A DNA stretch of 64,000 bases from Micrococcaceae bacterium Sec5.7 (GTDB taxonomy: Bacteria; Actinomycetota; Actinomycetes; Actinomycetales; Micrococcaceae), in the NCBI GenBank assembly GCA_039636785.1, contig CP144170.1, forward strand, positions 1 to 64,000, in the 5' to 3' direction. Shown here piece after piece: positions 24,942-34,185 of the stretch (within the stretch, counting starts at the first letter, position 1; each line of letters starts with the position of its first letter). The notes under the pieces were generated by a model that ran no database searches, had not been told where the DNA came from, and was given only the letters and a program-made list of their open reading frames with translations. Both the position numbers and the translations under genes were made by a program.

Positions 24942-25235
24942 TTATGTCGCCTGGTGCCGCCGGCGCTTCCTCACCGCTGAGTACAGGGCACCCAGCAAAG
25001 CCAGCCACACAATTCCGCCGGCGATCAGGATCCTCGGCATATCCAGCCCAGCTGACCCGTCCCCACCCAAGGGAACGGCAACGCTGCTGGTAACCATCAG
25101 TCCCTGCTGGAGTGCCCAGGCCTGGATCGGTTGGAAGAAGCCAACCAAGCTGAAACCGCCCAGCACCCCTGTTGCCAGCAGGATCATGATGATGGTGAAG
25201 AACTGGTCTTCAATGCTCTCCGTCGATTCGTTCAT
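24942..25235 (-). CDS. Small two-pass membrane protein
   Basis: A 97-residue protein with hydrophobic segments at about 13-33 and 67-86 and a basic tail (RKRRRHQAT). It starts 25 bp after the stop of the FtsK/TraB-like gene and is likely co-transcribed, so it may be a membrane partner of that ATPase. No family recognised. Confidence 0.65.
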   Translation of the reverse strand: MNESTESIEDQFFTIIMILLATGVLGGFSLVGFFQPIQAWALQQGLMVTSSVAVPLGGDGSAGLDMPRILIAGGIVWLALLGALYSAVRKRRRHQAT

Positions 25236-25260
25236 TGCTCATCCGCTCCTTGTGCTGGTT

Positions 25261-27576
25261 TCATTGCTGTTTCCGTATGGGGAAAATCTCGCCTTCGGGC
25301 GCAACAATGGTTTCGTCCGCACCATCGTCGGTGACACAGGCGATCACCCAGTGCGCCTCTTCTGATTCGTCGGCCATGGAATCCGCGACGATGCCCCAGA
25401 TCCCTTCACCTTCATCGATGAGGACCTTCGTCCCTGGAACGATGTCCTCGATGCGAAGGGTTTCGATCTCTCCGAAGCCGTCTTCGGGTTCTTCTTCCGC
25501 GGAATCCTCTTCCTCAAGCTTCTGCCTGATGCGAAGGTCCGAGACGCTGGCCAGGCTTTCTCCGGATTTCGCACGGGATGTTGGCGGCATCTTCTCCGGT
25601 CCCGTTTCGGAGGATTCCGGATCACCGGCGCGGACAAGCCGGAGAATCGAGCGCTCGGGCTCAGTCTCGGTCACTTCAGTGCTGATCTGTGTGTCCTCAA
25701 CGTCAGCTTCCAGATCTGTGTCCCTTCCGGGTTCTTCCTGATCGGATTCGGTGTCGTCCGGTTCTTCATAGTCCAGGGGGACCATCCTTGCGTTGGCGTA
25801 CTCGGAATACGTAGGGGGCAGCTCTTGGCTCATCCCTTCCTTGGAGGGTTCTCCGAAAGTTGATGTGGGCAGCACGATCTTCATCTTTGGATGCAGAGTC
25901 TGGGCGGGTTTGAGGCCGTCGAGAATGGCCAGGTCTTCGGGTTCTTTCGCTTTGCGGGGGTCTGGTGTCCAGTAGGCCTGGAACTCGACGATGTCCCCGG
26001 CTTCGTTCCTGGTGGTCCCGCGGCCGCGGATGTTGGTTGGAACGGCTACGCCAGCGGTCGGGTTGTTGTACATCATCCGTGCGCCGTCCATGTCTAGGGG
26101 GCCCATGGAGACGCGGCAGCTAAGGTTCAACCGCGGTTCACCGGATCCGAGCACCTCAGCGTCTGGCCGCTGCGTCAGCAGGACGATGTGCACCCGTGCT
26201 GTACGGCCGGCGCGAAGAACGGCATTTACCTTGCGCGACGTCGGAACTTTGGCCGGCTCACCCTGTTGCTTGATCTCTGAGTACCAATCGGCCAGATCTT
26301 CGCGGAAGAGTGCGTATTCATCCAGGAAGAGGCAGTACGGCTGGAAGTCGTCTTCTTCCGCCTCGCCGTTGACGATCTGCGCATAGCGGTCCTGCATCAA
26401 TTCAAGGGCTGCGTGGACCAGGCGGACCTGCTCTTCCAGGATGGCGCCGACACATCTGACGTTGGGCCAGGACTTGTATCCAATGAACTCGATGAGCTTG
26501 GCATCCGAGACGTCGATGAGCCAGCCTCTTGCCGCCAGTTCGGTCAGGATGCTGTGGGCCACGACCGTCTTGCCTCGGCCGGTGCGCCCCACGATCAACA
26601 TCATGGGGTCAAGCCAGGGACGCCAGGCCATATGCTCGCCGGTCTCATCGATCCCGTAGCGAAGTGGTGTCTTGTAGTTTTCCTGGGGCGTGCCCACCAT
26701 CGGAGATATGGGCGGGTGGGCAATGAACGTGGGAAGGTCTGGCCGCAGCGTGAACGTTGCAGTGTCCTCTTCCGTGTTCCAGTCGACCTTCCACCTCCCC
26801 GGGATCTGGACAGAGAACTTGTGTGCCTTGTCCTTGCGGACCAGGGCGCTGGTGAGGTTCATACCGATGTTGTGCTGGACGTGCACTTTCGAGAGTTTTT
26901 CGTTCTCCCATTCCAGGTCGATCCTGGGAGCATCCTCGCTCGGTGCGGAGAACAGCTTGGTCGCGATCTTGGTGACGCGCTCGGTCAGCGGATCCTGATC
27001 TTCTTCCGCAGCAATTTCTTCCGCACCGGGATCGACCTGGTAAACGAGCTGCCGCTTCCGGGGGTCATGCTTGACCAGCTCATAGGTCATACCGACCCGA
27101 TCGGAAAGCAGCTCTGCCAGTTCCTCACGGAGGGTGGCATTGCCGGCCGCCCCCTGGTCATAGGTGATTCTGATCTTGGCTGGATATCCCAGCCAGCCGC
27201 CGGACCAGCGAAGTACTTTCAATGAATTGCGTGTCAGGTACGTGGAGACAAGCGAGGCGATGTCCTCGGTGGCTCGATCGGAAAGAGCCGCCCTTTCCTT
27301 CCGCCGAAGACCGAGGGCAACGATCCCGCCGCACACCACTCCGGCGGCGAGGACCGTCGGTGCCACCGCGCCGGCGGCCGCCTGCAGCAGCTCGGCGCCC
27401 ACGGCCACCCCGGTTGCCGGCGGAACCGCTGCCACACCAAACTTCCAATCCTGGGGCTTGGGTTTGAGCGTGGGGGCAATCCCGGATTGGACGCGCTCAT
27501 ATCCCCACTGGTGAACACCCGGCTCAACCGGCCGCACGGGCATAGGGGGCTTCTTGACGCGCTGCTTTGTCAGCAT
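25261..27576 (-). CDS. FtsK/SpoIIIE-type coupling or DNA-translocase ATPase
   Basis: A 771-residue ATPase. Two hydrophobic stretches lie at about residues 45-85 (GVAVGAELLQAAAGAVAPTV then LAAGVVCGGIVALGL). The motor domain has Walker A VGRTGRGKT near 325 and Walker B CLFLDEYALF near 418, with VLLTQRPDAEVLG following as in FtsK/TcpA proteins. The C-terminal 200 residues are acidic and unstructured. Such ATPases bring DNA to the type IV secretion channel, or in Streptomyces (TraB) move double-stranded DNA themselves. The ATG at 27576 follows GAGGAG and lies 25 bp below family B copy 5. Confidence 0.87.
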   Translation of the reverse strand: MLTKQRVKKPPMPVRPVEPGVHQWGYERVQSGIAPTLKPKPQDWKFGVAAVPPATGVAVGAELLQAAAGAVAPTVLAAGVVCGGIVALGLRRKERAALSDRATEDIASLVSTYLTRNSLKVLRWSGGWLGYPAKIRITYDQGAAGNATLREELAELLSDRVGMTYELVKHDPRKRQLVYQVDPGAEEIAAEEDQDPLTERVTKIATKLFSAPSEDAPRIDLEWENEKLSKVHVQHNIGMNLTSALVRKDKAHKFSVQIPGRWKVDWNTEEDTATFTLRPDLPTFIAHPPISPMVGTPQENYKTPLRYGIDETGEHMAWRPWLDPMMLIVGRTGRGKTVVAHSILTELAARGWLIDVSDAKLIEFIGYKSWPNVRCVGAILEEQVRLVHAALELMQDRYAQIVNGEAEEDDFQPYCLFLDEYALFREDLADWYSEIKQQGEPAKVPTSRKVNAVLRAGRTARVHIVLLTQRPDAEVLGSGEPRLNLSCRVSMGPLDMDGARMMYNNPTAGVAVPTNIRGRGTTRNEAGDIVEFQAYWTPDPRKAKEPEDLAILDGLKPAQTLHPKMKIVLPTSTFGEPSKEGMSQELPPTYSEYANARMVPLDYEEPDDTESDQEEPGRDTDLEADVEDTQISTEVTETEPERSILRLVRAGDPESSETGPEKMPPTSRAKSGESLASVSDLRIRQKLEEEDSAEEEPEDGFGEIETLRIEDIVPGTKVLIDEGEGIWGIVADSMADESEEAHWVIACVTDDGADETIVAPEGEIFPIRKQQ

Positions 27577-27601
27577 CTGATCTCCTCGGTGGTCGACTCT
27601 T

Positions 27602-27638
27602 ACCAACAAGAGGGGCCGCCAAATTGCGAAAACGGACA
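27602..27638 (-). promoter_or_regulatory. Family B element, copy 5
   Basis: On the minus strand TGTCCG (27638-27633), 19 bp, CCTCTTGTTGGT (27613-27602), 25 bp before the ATG at 27576 of the coupling ATPase. Confidence 0.68.
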
Positions 27639-27800
27639 AATCCGGTGTTGCTATTAACTTGACAGGGTGATTAGACTCGGCAAGGAGTTGCGCCTTCAGG
27701 CCAACCTCTGCAGACTCCGAGTCTCGATCTCACCCAATCAGCGTTAGCAATATATGCTCCGCGCATTCCTGGCGCAGGCACCACGCAGTCATTGATGTCC

Positions 27801-27905
27801 TGTCTCATTTAAGTTGAGGCAATCTCACTACAGATGAGGCATTGCCCGTTTTTGTCTCATTGCAGTTAAGGCATTGGCGCGGCGGGTCTCACTTCACTTA
27901 AGGCA
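27801..27905. repeat. Four 21-bp palindromic repeats, cluster 1
   Basis: Copies at 27801-27821, 27821-27841, 27853-27873 and 27885-27905. The first reads TGTCTCA, seven bases, TGAGGCA. Spacings are 20, 32 and 32 bp. They lie in the 572-bp gap between the coupling ATPase and the OLD-family gene. The rest of that gap shows no gene. Confidence 0.75.
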
Positions 27906-28149
27906 TGGGCTCTTTGCTATGGTCTCTATGACTATGTGCGCAACGAGGTGATCCTGAAGTTAGTTGCTGCCTGACTGAGTCACTCCGCAATCGGTAGTCG
28001 ACGGCTTCCCGGCCATGCACCTAAACTGCGGAATCTGGTTATCATCCGAATGTTCTTCCGCCTATTAACGCCAACCGCCGGGCCAGGGACTAGGATTGGC
28101 CCCACTGACGCTTCGCCACAACGCAGGGATCCAGCATCAGGGGGTACAC

Positions 28150-30273
28150 ATGTCTCTTGAGGCCCAAGGTTACGAAATTGTAGGCACTTCAATATTCGGG
28201 CCTGAGCCCCTGTCCGGAATTCACCTTGATATTCGGTCGGGGTCCACAATGTTGTACGGGAAAAACGGCACGGGCAAAACTCGCCTGTTGGACCAACTCA
28301 CCTATGCATTTCAAGGGGCTGGGCAGCCCAAGAAGGCGTCTACGCCACGGCCTCTAGTCCACATTTCCGTCGAAGTCCGCCCCTCAAGCGGGGACAACAA
28401 TTTCGTGTTGGCGCTCTACGAAATGCTCGACGTTTCCAGAGAGCTCCAATCGGAAGACGAGCACCGTGAAGAATTTCAATCGGCTCTATTGGGAAGAGTC
28501 AACAACTGGGAAAACCTCGAGCTCGACGATGCCATTGAACTGCTCGAATACACCGAACTCAAGACGAGCGAGGGATTTCACCTATCGCTCATGCCGTCAG
28601 GCACGCTGGTAGACCCCCGATGGACCGTCTATTTGTCCGCAATCCTTGGCGTTGAGGATATACAGAAGATGGCCAACTACGGCGCACAGCTAAGCAACCT
28701 CCATCGCGCACACTGGGAGGGCACAACACCAGATTGGGAGACTTGGAAGTCGACTACGTCGCCTTTTAGGTTGGCTCAAGCGAATGAGTGGTACACCGAA
28801 CCATTCGACATCATTCGCGACGGAACGACGGCTGCACCAAAATACGTTCCCACCAACTCCTCACCAATGGACACCTGGCCGGCTCATATCCCGGTGCCAC
28901 TGCTCGGGATCGGCTCGATTTCACGGGCCCCGGCTCAAGTATTCGTCAATTCGATGCCCCTAGAGATGATCCAGCAGAGTACGCTCTCGCGTGTTTCCAG
29001 GACCCAGTTGAAGGCACCCATTGTCGAGGCGTCAGCGGGATCCGAAATAGCCCTGGCGGATAGCGTCCAAAAGGCCGTCACCTTGGCCGAGACGGAGTCC
29101 AACCGGATCCTGGATCTCGTAGCTGACTTCCCATTCCAATTGCGATTCGACACCGGCAATCCCTCTGACTGGTTTGCCGGCCACCCGCCAAGATGGGTTG
29201 CCGTCCCTCGCCGCGGCGAAGCAAACAAGATTCCGTTGGATCATCTCTCATTCAGCGAGCAGAAATGGGTTCGATTCGCATTGAGCCTGTTCCTCAGCAA
29301 GTCAGATCGGGGCAAGCCGCTCGTGGCCATCGTTGATGAACCTGAGCAGGGGCTGCACAGGCAACGTGAAAATCGCATCTCACTGGGGCTTCACAGGCTC
29401 GTAGCCGAATTCGACGATGTCGCGATAATCGGCGCGACTCACTCTCCGGCATTTCTGGATCCACGACACGGTTCGAACCTGCTGCACCTGTCCCTGACCG
29501 GCGACGGTAAATCGATGATGACCGGGCTGGAAATCGGTGCTGGTCGGAAGACACTCAACGAAGAGTCCAAGCGTCTGGATGTTACCCCAAGCGACATTCT
29601 TGCCATGACTCGCGTGGCTCTCGTGGTTGAGGGGACTCACGACCAGATTGTCTTGGAAAAATGCCTGTCAGACGACATACACACGTCTGGAGCCAGGGTG
29701 TTCGTTATGCGCGGGACGGACAACGCTGCTGCCCTTCCCGACATGCAATTTCTGTTTGACGCCCTCGATGCGCCGATCATCGTTGTATTCGACAATGTCG
29801 TCCAACGGAGGGTCAGGCCTATCTGGCAGCGAGCCGTGGAGGCTTTTGGGGCTAAAGATCCAAAGCTAGCCGAGCGAACTCTGGCGGAGCTCGAATCGAA
29901 ATCGGCCACCAAGGAAGAACGCGCGTTGGCTGAGCTTGGCAGACGCGCCATTCAAGTTGGGAGGCTGAGCCGAATCACTCCCTTTGGCCTCGGGAAGCCG
30001 GACATCCTCGACTACTTATCACCGAAACATTTCAATCTGGATGCCGACGATTGGCAGCCGTTCAAGACTGCGTTTGCTTCCAAAAAACGCACCGACGAGT
30101 CGTTCAAGGACTTTATGCGACGCGAATACAGAGCCAAAATCAACGTCGATGCCATCAACATAGCTGCGAAAACCATAGGCACAGTCCCAGACGACTTTGC
30201 TCAGCTTGGCAGGTTGATTCGGAAACTGGGATATCTGGGAGCCATTGACGACCTCGAAGTCTCCGTCGACTAA
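28150..30273 (+). CDS. OLD-family ATPase/TOPRIM nuclease
   Basis: A 707-residue protein. It begins with an ABC-type ATPase half, with Walker A YGKNGTGKT at 36-44, Walker B VAIVDEPEQGLH near 395 and the H-loop GATHSPAFL near 430. A TOPRIM domain begins near 490 (VVEGTHDQIVL). This layout is that of class 1 OLD nucleases, named from phage P2 Old, which exclude other phages. No UvrD-type helicase partner (Gabija) or reverse transcriptase is next to it, so it seems to act alone. The ATG follows AGGGGG. It lies behind the palindrome cluster, which could control it. Confidence 0.83.
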   Translation: MSLEAQGYEIVGTSIFGPEPLSGIHLDIRSGSTMLYGKNGTGKTRLLDQLTYAFQGAGQPKKASTPRPLVHISVEVRPSSGDNNFVLALYEMLDVSRELQSEDEHREEFQSALLGRVNNWENLELDDAIELLEYTELKTSEGFHLSLMPSGTLVDPRWTVYLSAILGVEDIQKMANYGAQLSNLHRAHWEGTTPDWETWKSTTSPFRLAQANEWYTEPFDIIRDGTTAAPKYVPTNSSPMDTWPAHIPVPLLGIGSISRAPAQVFVNSMPLEMIQQSTLSRVSRTQLKAPIVEASAGSEIALADSVQKAVTLAETESNRILDLVADFPFQLRFDTGNPSDWFAGHPPRWVAVPRRGEANKIPLDHLSFSEQKWVRFALSLFLSKSDRGKPLVAIVDEPEQGLHRQRENRISLGLHRLVAEFDDVAIIGATHSPAFLDPRHGSNLLHLSLTGDGKSMMTGLEIGAGRKTLNEESKRLDVTPSDILAMTRVALVVEGTHDQIVLEKCLSDDIHTSGARVFVMRGTDNAAALPDMQFLFDALDAPIIVVFDNVVQRRVRPIWQRAVEAFGAKDPKLAERTLAELESKSATKEERALAELGRRAIQVGRLSRITPFGLGKPDILDYLSPKHFNLDADDWQPFKTAFASKKRTDESFKDFMRREYRAKINVDAINIAAKTIGTVPDDFAQLGRLIRKLGYLGAIDDLEVSVD

Positions 30274-30333
30274 CGTCGATTTTTCACGACTTGTTGGTTG
30301 GGGTCCCGTTCCGCGGAAAGGCGATGAACTCCT

Positions 30334-30339
30334 CCTAGG
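30334..30339. repeat. Target duplication CCTAGG, left
   Basis: CCTAGG directly left of the insertion sequence; the same six bases recur at 32154-32159. IS1182 relatives often use palindromic CTAG-type targets. Confidence 0.75.
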
Positions 30340-32153
30340 ACGCTGCTGATTAATCCGGCACTTTAAGGCGCGCCTCCGGGCGGATTCCCGGGGATGGTTA
30401 AGACTTGGTGTATGCAGGGTCGCGATGATGGTCAACGTCAGCTTTTGGATGCCGATGCCCTGGCCGGGCATATGCTCCCGGCCGGGTCGGTGTTCAGGTT
30501 CCTCGCCGAGAACCGGCACGAGTTGTTCCCGGACGATGCGTTCGCGGACCTGTTCGCCTCCGGCCGCGGCCGCCCGTCGACCCCGGCGGACGTGATCGCT
30601 TCGGTCATGGTCCTGCAGACCCTCCATAATCTCTCCGACCGCGAAACCGCCGAGGCATTGACCTTTGACCTGCGGTGGAAGGCGGCGTGCGGGTTCGGCC
30701 TGGATCAGGGCGCGTTCCACCCGACGGTGTTGACGTATTGGCGCCGGCGCCTGGCGAAAAGTGACCGTCCGCACCGTATCTTCGAGGCCGTCACGGAGGT
30801 CATCGCCGGCTCGGGTGCGCTTTCCGGACGCAGGCGCCGGGCCATTGATTCAACAATCCTTGAGGACGCGGTGGCCCGGCAGGACACGGTCACCCAGTTG
30901 ATCGCGCAGATCCGCCGGGTCGGCCGGGAAATCCCCGGCGCGGACCTGGTGGTAGCGGGTCTGAGCGGCCATGATTACGCCAAGCCCGGGAAACCCGACA
31001 TCGCCTGGGATGACAGGGGTGCCCGGGATGATCTCGTGTCCGCGCTGGTCGCCGACGCCCTGACCCTGCTGAGCAGTATCGATGCCGAATCCCTGGACGA
31101 TGCGCAGCAGGAAACGGTCGCACTCCTGGCCTTGGTCGCCGGACAGGACGTCGAACCGGCCGAAGGGTCCGACGGCACGGACGGGCGGTGGAGAATCGCC
31201 CGCAAGGTCGCCCCGGACCGGGTCATTTCCACGGTTGACCCGGAAGCCCGGCACGCGCATAAGAGCCGGCAGAAGAAGATCGACGGGTTCAAAAGCCACA
31301 TCGTGATAGAGCCCGAGACCGGCCTGGTCACCGCCGCGGCCCTGACGAAAGCGGCCGGCGCGGACAACAGCGACGCGGCCCGCGGTGCCGAACTCATTGC
31401 CGCCGACACCAGCATCGGAACCGGGCAGGTCGACGTTTTGGGTGATTCAGCGTATGGCAGCGGCGATTTGCTGGCCGCTGTCACTGCCGCCGGCCATACC
31501 CCGATCATCAAACCGATGCCACTGGGCCGTGCCGTCCCCGACGGTTTCACTGTCGATGACTTCAGCATCGACGAGAGCGCGAAAACCGTGACCTGCCCGG
31601 CGAAGATCACCCGTGCGATCAGTGCGAAAGGACGGGTAAGTTTTGGTGGAGCCTGCGCATCGTGCCCGCTGATGAGCCGGTGCACGACGGCGAAGAACGG
31701 GCGGAAAATGCAGATCCACCCCCACGACCGGCTCCGCCGTGAACACCGGGCCAAGGCTACTGACCCGGAGTTCCTGGCGGACTACCGGCAACACCGGCCC
31801 ATGGTCGAACGCTCGATCGCGTGGATGACCCGCGGAGCCAGACGCGTCCCTTACCGCGGGGTCACCAAGAATAATGCCTGGTGGATGACCCATGCTGCCG
31901 CAATCAACCTCAAACGACTCCTCAACCTCGGATTGACCGGCCGGAACGGGACGTGGGCACTTGGATAACACCCCGGACCAGGACCGCCACGCAGAGACCG
32001 GCCCGAACGGCGGCCAGAAGCCCCGCGGAGCGCCCAAGACTGGCGACGGACCAGGATTTCAGCCCCGCAGGGCCCCAACCGACGTCCGGCTCCGGCAAAA
32101 AAATGGCCCTCCGGAATACCCGGGCGTCATAGATCCGCCTAAATCAGCAGGCT
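30340..32153 (+). mobile_element. IS1182-family insertion sequence, intact
   Basis: A 1.8 kb element with ends ACGCTGCTGATTAATCCGG (left) and, inverted, AGCCTGCTGATTTAGGCGG (right), flanked by CCTAGG on both sides. It carries one full-length transposase gene. The matching flanks and open frame indicate recent insertion. Confidence 0.85.
30394..31968 (+). CDS. IS1182-family transposase
   Basis: A 524-residue DDE transposase. The N-terminal domain (LAENRHELFPDDAFADLF and VIASVMVLQTLHNLSDRETA), the central DSTILEDAVARQDTVTQL and HKSRQKKIDGFKSHIVIEPE, and the C-terminal CPLMSRCT and RPMVERSIAWMTRGARR are typical of IS1182 members. A later in-frame ATG at 30412 is an equally possible start. The frame is intact. 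Confidence 0.9.
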   Translation: MVKTWCMQGRDDGQRQLLDADALAGHMLPAGSVFRFLAENRHELFPDDAFADLFASGRGRPSTPADVIASVMVLQTLHNLSDRETAEALTFDLRWKAACGFGLDQGAFHPTVLTYWRRRLAKSDRPHRIFEAVTEVIAGSGALSGRRRRAIDSTILEDAVARQDTVTQLIAQIRRVGREIPGADLVVAGLSGHDYAKPGKPDIAWDDRGARDDLVSALVADALTLLSSIDAESLDDAQQETVALLALVAGQDVEPAEGSDGTDGRWRIARKVAPDRVISTVDPEARHAHKSRQKKIDGFKSHIVIEPETGLVTAAALTKAAGADNSDAARGAELIAADTSIGTGQVDVLGDSAYGSGDLLAAVTAAGHTPIIKPMPLGRAVPDGFTVDDFSIDESAKTVTCPAKITRAISAKGRVSFGGACASCPLMSRCTTAKNGRKMQIHPHDRLRREHRAKATDPEFLADYRQHRPMVERSIAWMTRGARRVPYRGVTKNNAWWMTHAAAINLKRLLNLGLTGRNGTWALG

Positions 32154-32159
32154 CCTAGG
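32154..32159. repeat. Target duplication CCTAGG, right
   Basis: Second copy of the IS target. It contains the TAG stop codon of the minus-strand gene ending at 32155. Confidence 0.75.
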
Positions 32160-32892
32160 TCTGCCGCCGGCCATCTCTCCACCCATACCGCGGCTGCAAG
32201 TCCAATTTCGGCGGGCTTGTCCATCCTGTCACGCAGTACCCCCACCCCAGCGGAGCGTTTAGTGGTTGGAGCCCTTCTGGCCCGTGGCCCGGCCTCCATC
32301 CCCACATGAAATCGATTAGAAGGGCCAGATACGGGAACCGCCCTGGATGCTTCTCGCTGGAGCGAATAGCTCTTCGGGTGAGGGTCTGATCTAGACGCGC
32401 AAACCATCGTTGGCGTTCGAACCACGCGTCTCTGCGCCTCGGCTGCCATCGCCGCTTGTCAAGCTGAACAACGCTCGTCGTTGTCTTCTGCCAGGCCTTG
32501 CCGCTTGCGTCTACGAAGTTGATGACCGGACCGATGATTTCAAGCCCGGTGAGGGGATCAGGCGAGGCAAAGACGAGCTTACCGCCAGGCTCCAGAAGCG
32601 CCTTTGATCGTTCAAGGGGGAGGTAGACGACGGACCATCCGTGAGGTTTGTTGCGTTCGAACGTCCACATGCGTCCGTATGCCACGCCAACGTGGGAGAC
32701 AACGATGGCGTGCGTCCCATCATTGCGAATGAGGATTTCGGAGTGGTTATCCTCTGTGATCTGGCCGGTCGCCCAGGACTCGAAGATCGAAACGCTCGTT
32801 ACGTGACGGAGCCTCTCGCGATGTTCAGTGCGGAGAAAGGTAAGGCTTGCAACTCCCAGGGCGATCCAGGCAACCAGGTCACCGAGTTCCAT
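32155..32892 (-). CDS. Hypothetical membrane-anchored protein
   Basis: A 245-residue protein with one N-terminal hydrophobic segment (LVAWIALGVASLTFL, residues 6-20) and a soluble domain with beta-rich sequence (EILIRNDGTHAIVVSHVGVA). No family recognised. The insertion sequence sits exactly at its stop codon without changing it. It is divergent from a gene at 33113 with similar layout, and a palindrome cluster lies between them. Confidence 0.65.
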   Translation of the reverse strand: MELGDLVAWIALGVASLTFLRTEHRERLRHVTSVSIFESWATGQITEDNHSEILIRNDGTHAIVVSHVGVAYGRMWTFERNKPHGWSVVYLPLERSKALLEPGGKLVFASPDPLTGLEIIGPVINFVDASGKAWQKTTTSVVQLDKRRWQPRRRDAWFERQRWFARLDQTLTRRAIRSSEKHPGRFPYLALLIDFMWGWRPGHGPEGLQPLNAPLGWGYCVTGWTSPPKLDLQPRYGWRDGRRQT

Positions 32893-32934
32893 TTGTCAGC
32901 TTCCAATCAGTTAGGTCGTTCAATTATGAGACAA

Positions 32935-33032
32935 ACACGCAGAACCCACTCAGCCAGCTTGGGACAATCCCAAGATTTCAGTGCGATCTGTCCCAGGACA
33001 ATTGAGACGAGGCATCTCACCACAATTGGGCA
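32935..33032. repeat. Palindromic repeats, cluster 2
   Basis: Related to clusters 1 and 3: TGTCCCA, seven bases, TGAGACG at 32989-33009; CATCTCACCACAATTGGGCA at 33013-33032; and a half-site TATGAGACA near 32945. A further palindrome, TTGGGACAATCCCAA, is at 32959-32973. They occupy the divergent promoter region between 32892 and 33113. Confidence 0.6.
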
Positions 33033-33112
33033 TGCGACTCGCCGTACGTGTCTAATGGCCAGGGTGTTCCCGGCGCTAGTTCCGTCGGCTCGTGGACAAT
33101 AGAGTTCGCAGC

Positions 33113-33667
33113 ATGGACACGTCGAATTTGATAAATCTGGGCCTCCTAATACTCACCGCATTGGGGTTTGCGCTGACAGTTTGGCAGGCGTTCGACGCCC
33201 GGGCATCACGTGATAAAGCACAAAAGGCGAGTCGCGATGCTGCCGAACATGAAACCGCAGCCCTTGCGGCTGCACGACGATCTGCCAGTGCCGCTGAGTT
33301 GTCGGCCCAGGAACAACGGCGATCCGCAGACGCCCTTGAACGGCAGGCAGCCATCGCCGAAGCTAGCGCCTATCCCTCAGAGAAGTGGCTCGTCGAGCCA
33401 CTCGGAGACGCATCGATCGACCAAAAGTGGAAGGTAACCAATCAGACCGGTGGAGATGTCACTAGCGTGACCGTTGGTACACCCAACGGCTATGACGAAC
33501 AATGGATCAAACCAGATAGTGAGGCTCCGATCGACCTCGCCCGGAACGAAAGCACATACTTTACATTTCTGCACCGACATACGTCACCGACTAGCGCAAC
33601 GATCTGGATCTTCTGGACCCCCGCTGACGGCTCACAACAGAGACAGTTCGTGAAGTCGATTCCCTGA
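33113..33667 (+). CDS. Hypothetical membrane-anchored coiled-coil protein
   Basis: A 184-residue protein with an N-terminal membrane segment (LINLGLLILTALGFALTVW), an Ala/Arg/Glu-rich coiled coil at about 25-80, and a beta-rich C-terminal domain (KWKVTNQTGGDVTSVTVGTP). No family recognised. A GTG at 33092 is an alternative start; the ATG at 33113 places the membrane segment normally. Confidence 0.6.
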   Translation: MDTSNLINLGLLILTALGFALTVWQAFDARASRDKAQKASRDAAEHETAALAAARRSASAAELSAQEQRRSADALERQAAIAEASAYPSEKWLVEPLGDASIDQKWKVTNQTGGDVTSVTVGTPNGYDEQWIKPDSEAPIDLARNESTYFTFLHRHTSPTSATIWIFWTPADGSQQRQFVKSIP

Positions 33668-33838
33668 ATGGGGTGTGCGCGGTGCAGTGTTGGCCGCCCG
33701 TCATCTCCAAAACGCCGCGGGGTCCCTTGCTTTTACCATGACCCAGACGCTAAACAAGAGCCAGGACATTTGGGCGCAGGGACGTCGACAATAGGCCTCT
33801 GCGAACTTGAGAGATGATTGGAAAGAGGCCCACCCAAC

Positions 33839-33898
33839 ATGACACCACGAGTGAAGTTCCTCTTGAACGTCGGGCTCGTTCTACTTGGCCTAGGTATC
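33839..33898 (+). pseudogene. 5' fragment of split small membrane-protein gene
   Basis: Twenty codons (MTPRVKFLLNVGLVLLGLGI) ending exactly at the transposon. The reading frame resumes at 47588 beyond the right end. Joined across the GTATC duplication, the original protein would be 83 residues with two hydrophobic segments. Confidence 0.8.
33894..33898. repeat. Target duplication GTATC, left
   Basis: GTATC abuts the left transposon end; the identical five bases are at 47588-47592. Five bases is the usual Tn3-family duplication. Confidence 0.88.
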
Positions 33899-33942
33899 GG
33901 GGGTCGAGGACCAATGCGCGGGAAAGTAGCGCTAAGGATCAA
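33899..33942 (+). repeat. Left terminal inverted repeat
   Basis: Starts GGGGGTCGAGGACCAATG and ends in GTAGCGCTAAGGATCAA. It differs from the right repeat at about three internal positions. Confidence 0.88.
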
Positions 33943-34115
33943 GATGACCACGCTGGCGCGGCTTTCCCTGGACCGCGATGGGGAGTTTGCCCTGTTCAGC
34001 GCGAGCAGTCACCTAAACATCCGTAGACGTTGCATTGGCCCGGACACGGCATGCTTTACAGCTCTGACCTGCGGAAACGTTTCAAGTGCAGAAGGTTACC
34101 GGGCACTCCCACCAG

Positions 34116-34154
34116 CCTTAGCGCCAGTTTCCCGCGCATTGGTCCCCGACCCCC
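34116..34154 (-). repeat. Internal Tn3-type inverted repeat
   Basis: Read on the minus strand from 34154: GGGGGTCGGGGACCAATG through GCGCTAAGG. With the left terminal repeat it frames a 256-bp unit with outward ends, like a miniature element or the scar of an earlier copy. Confidence 0.75.
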
Positions 34155-34185
34155 GACACCCGCACAGGTGGAGAAGCCGCGCGTC

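Noticed and set aside
27801..27905. CRISPR array.
   Set aside because: The repeats are 21-bp imperfect palindromes with 20-32 bp spacing, there are only four, spacers are not uniform and no cas genes are nearby.
30288..30302. CTTGTTGGT near 30290 as a family B element.
   Set aside because: Only nine bases match, there is no TGTCCG at 19-20 bp, and no host gene follows before the IS.
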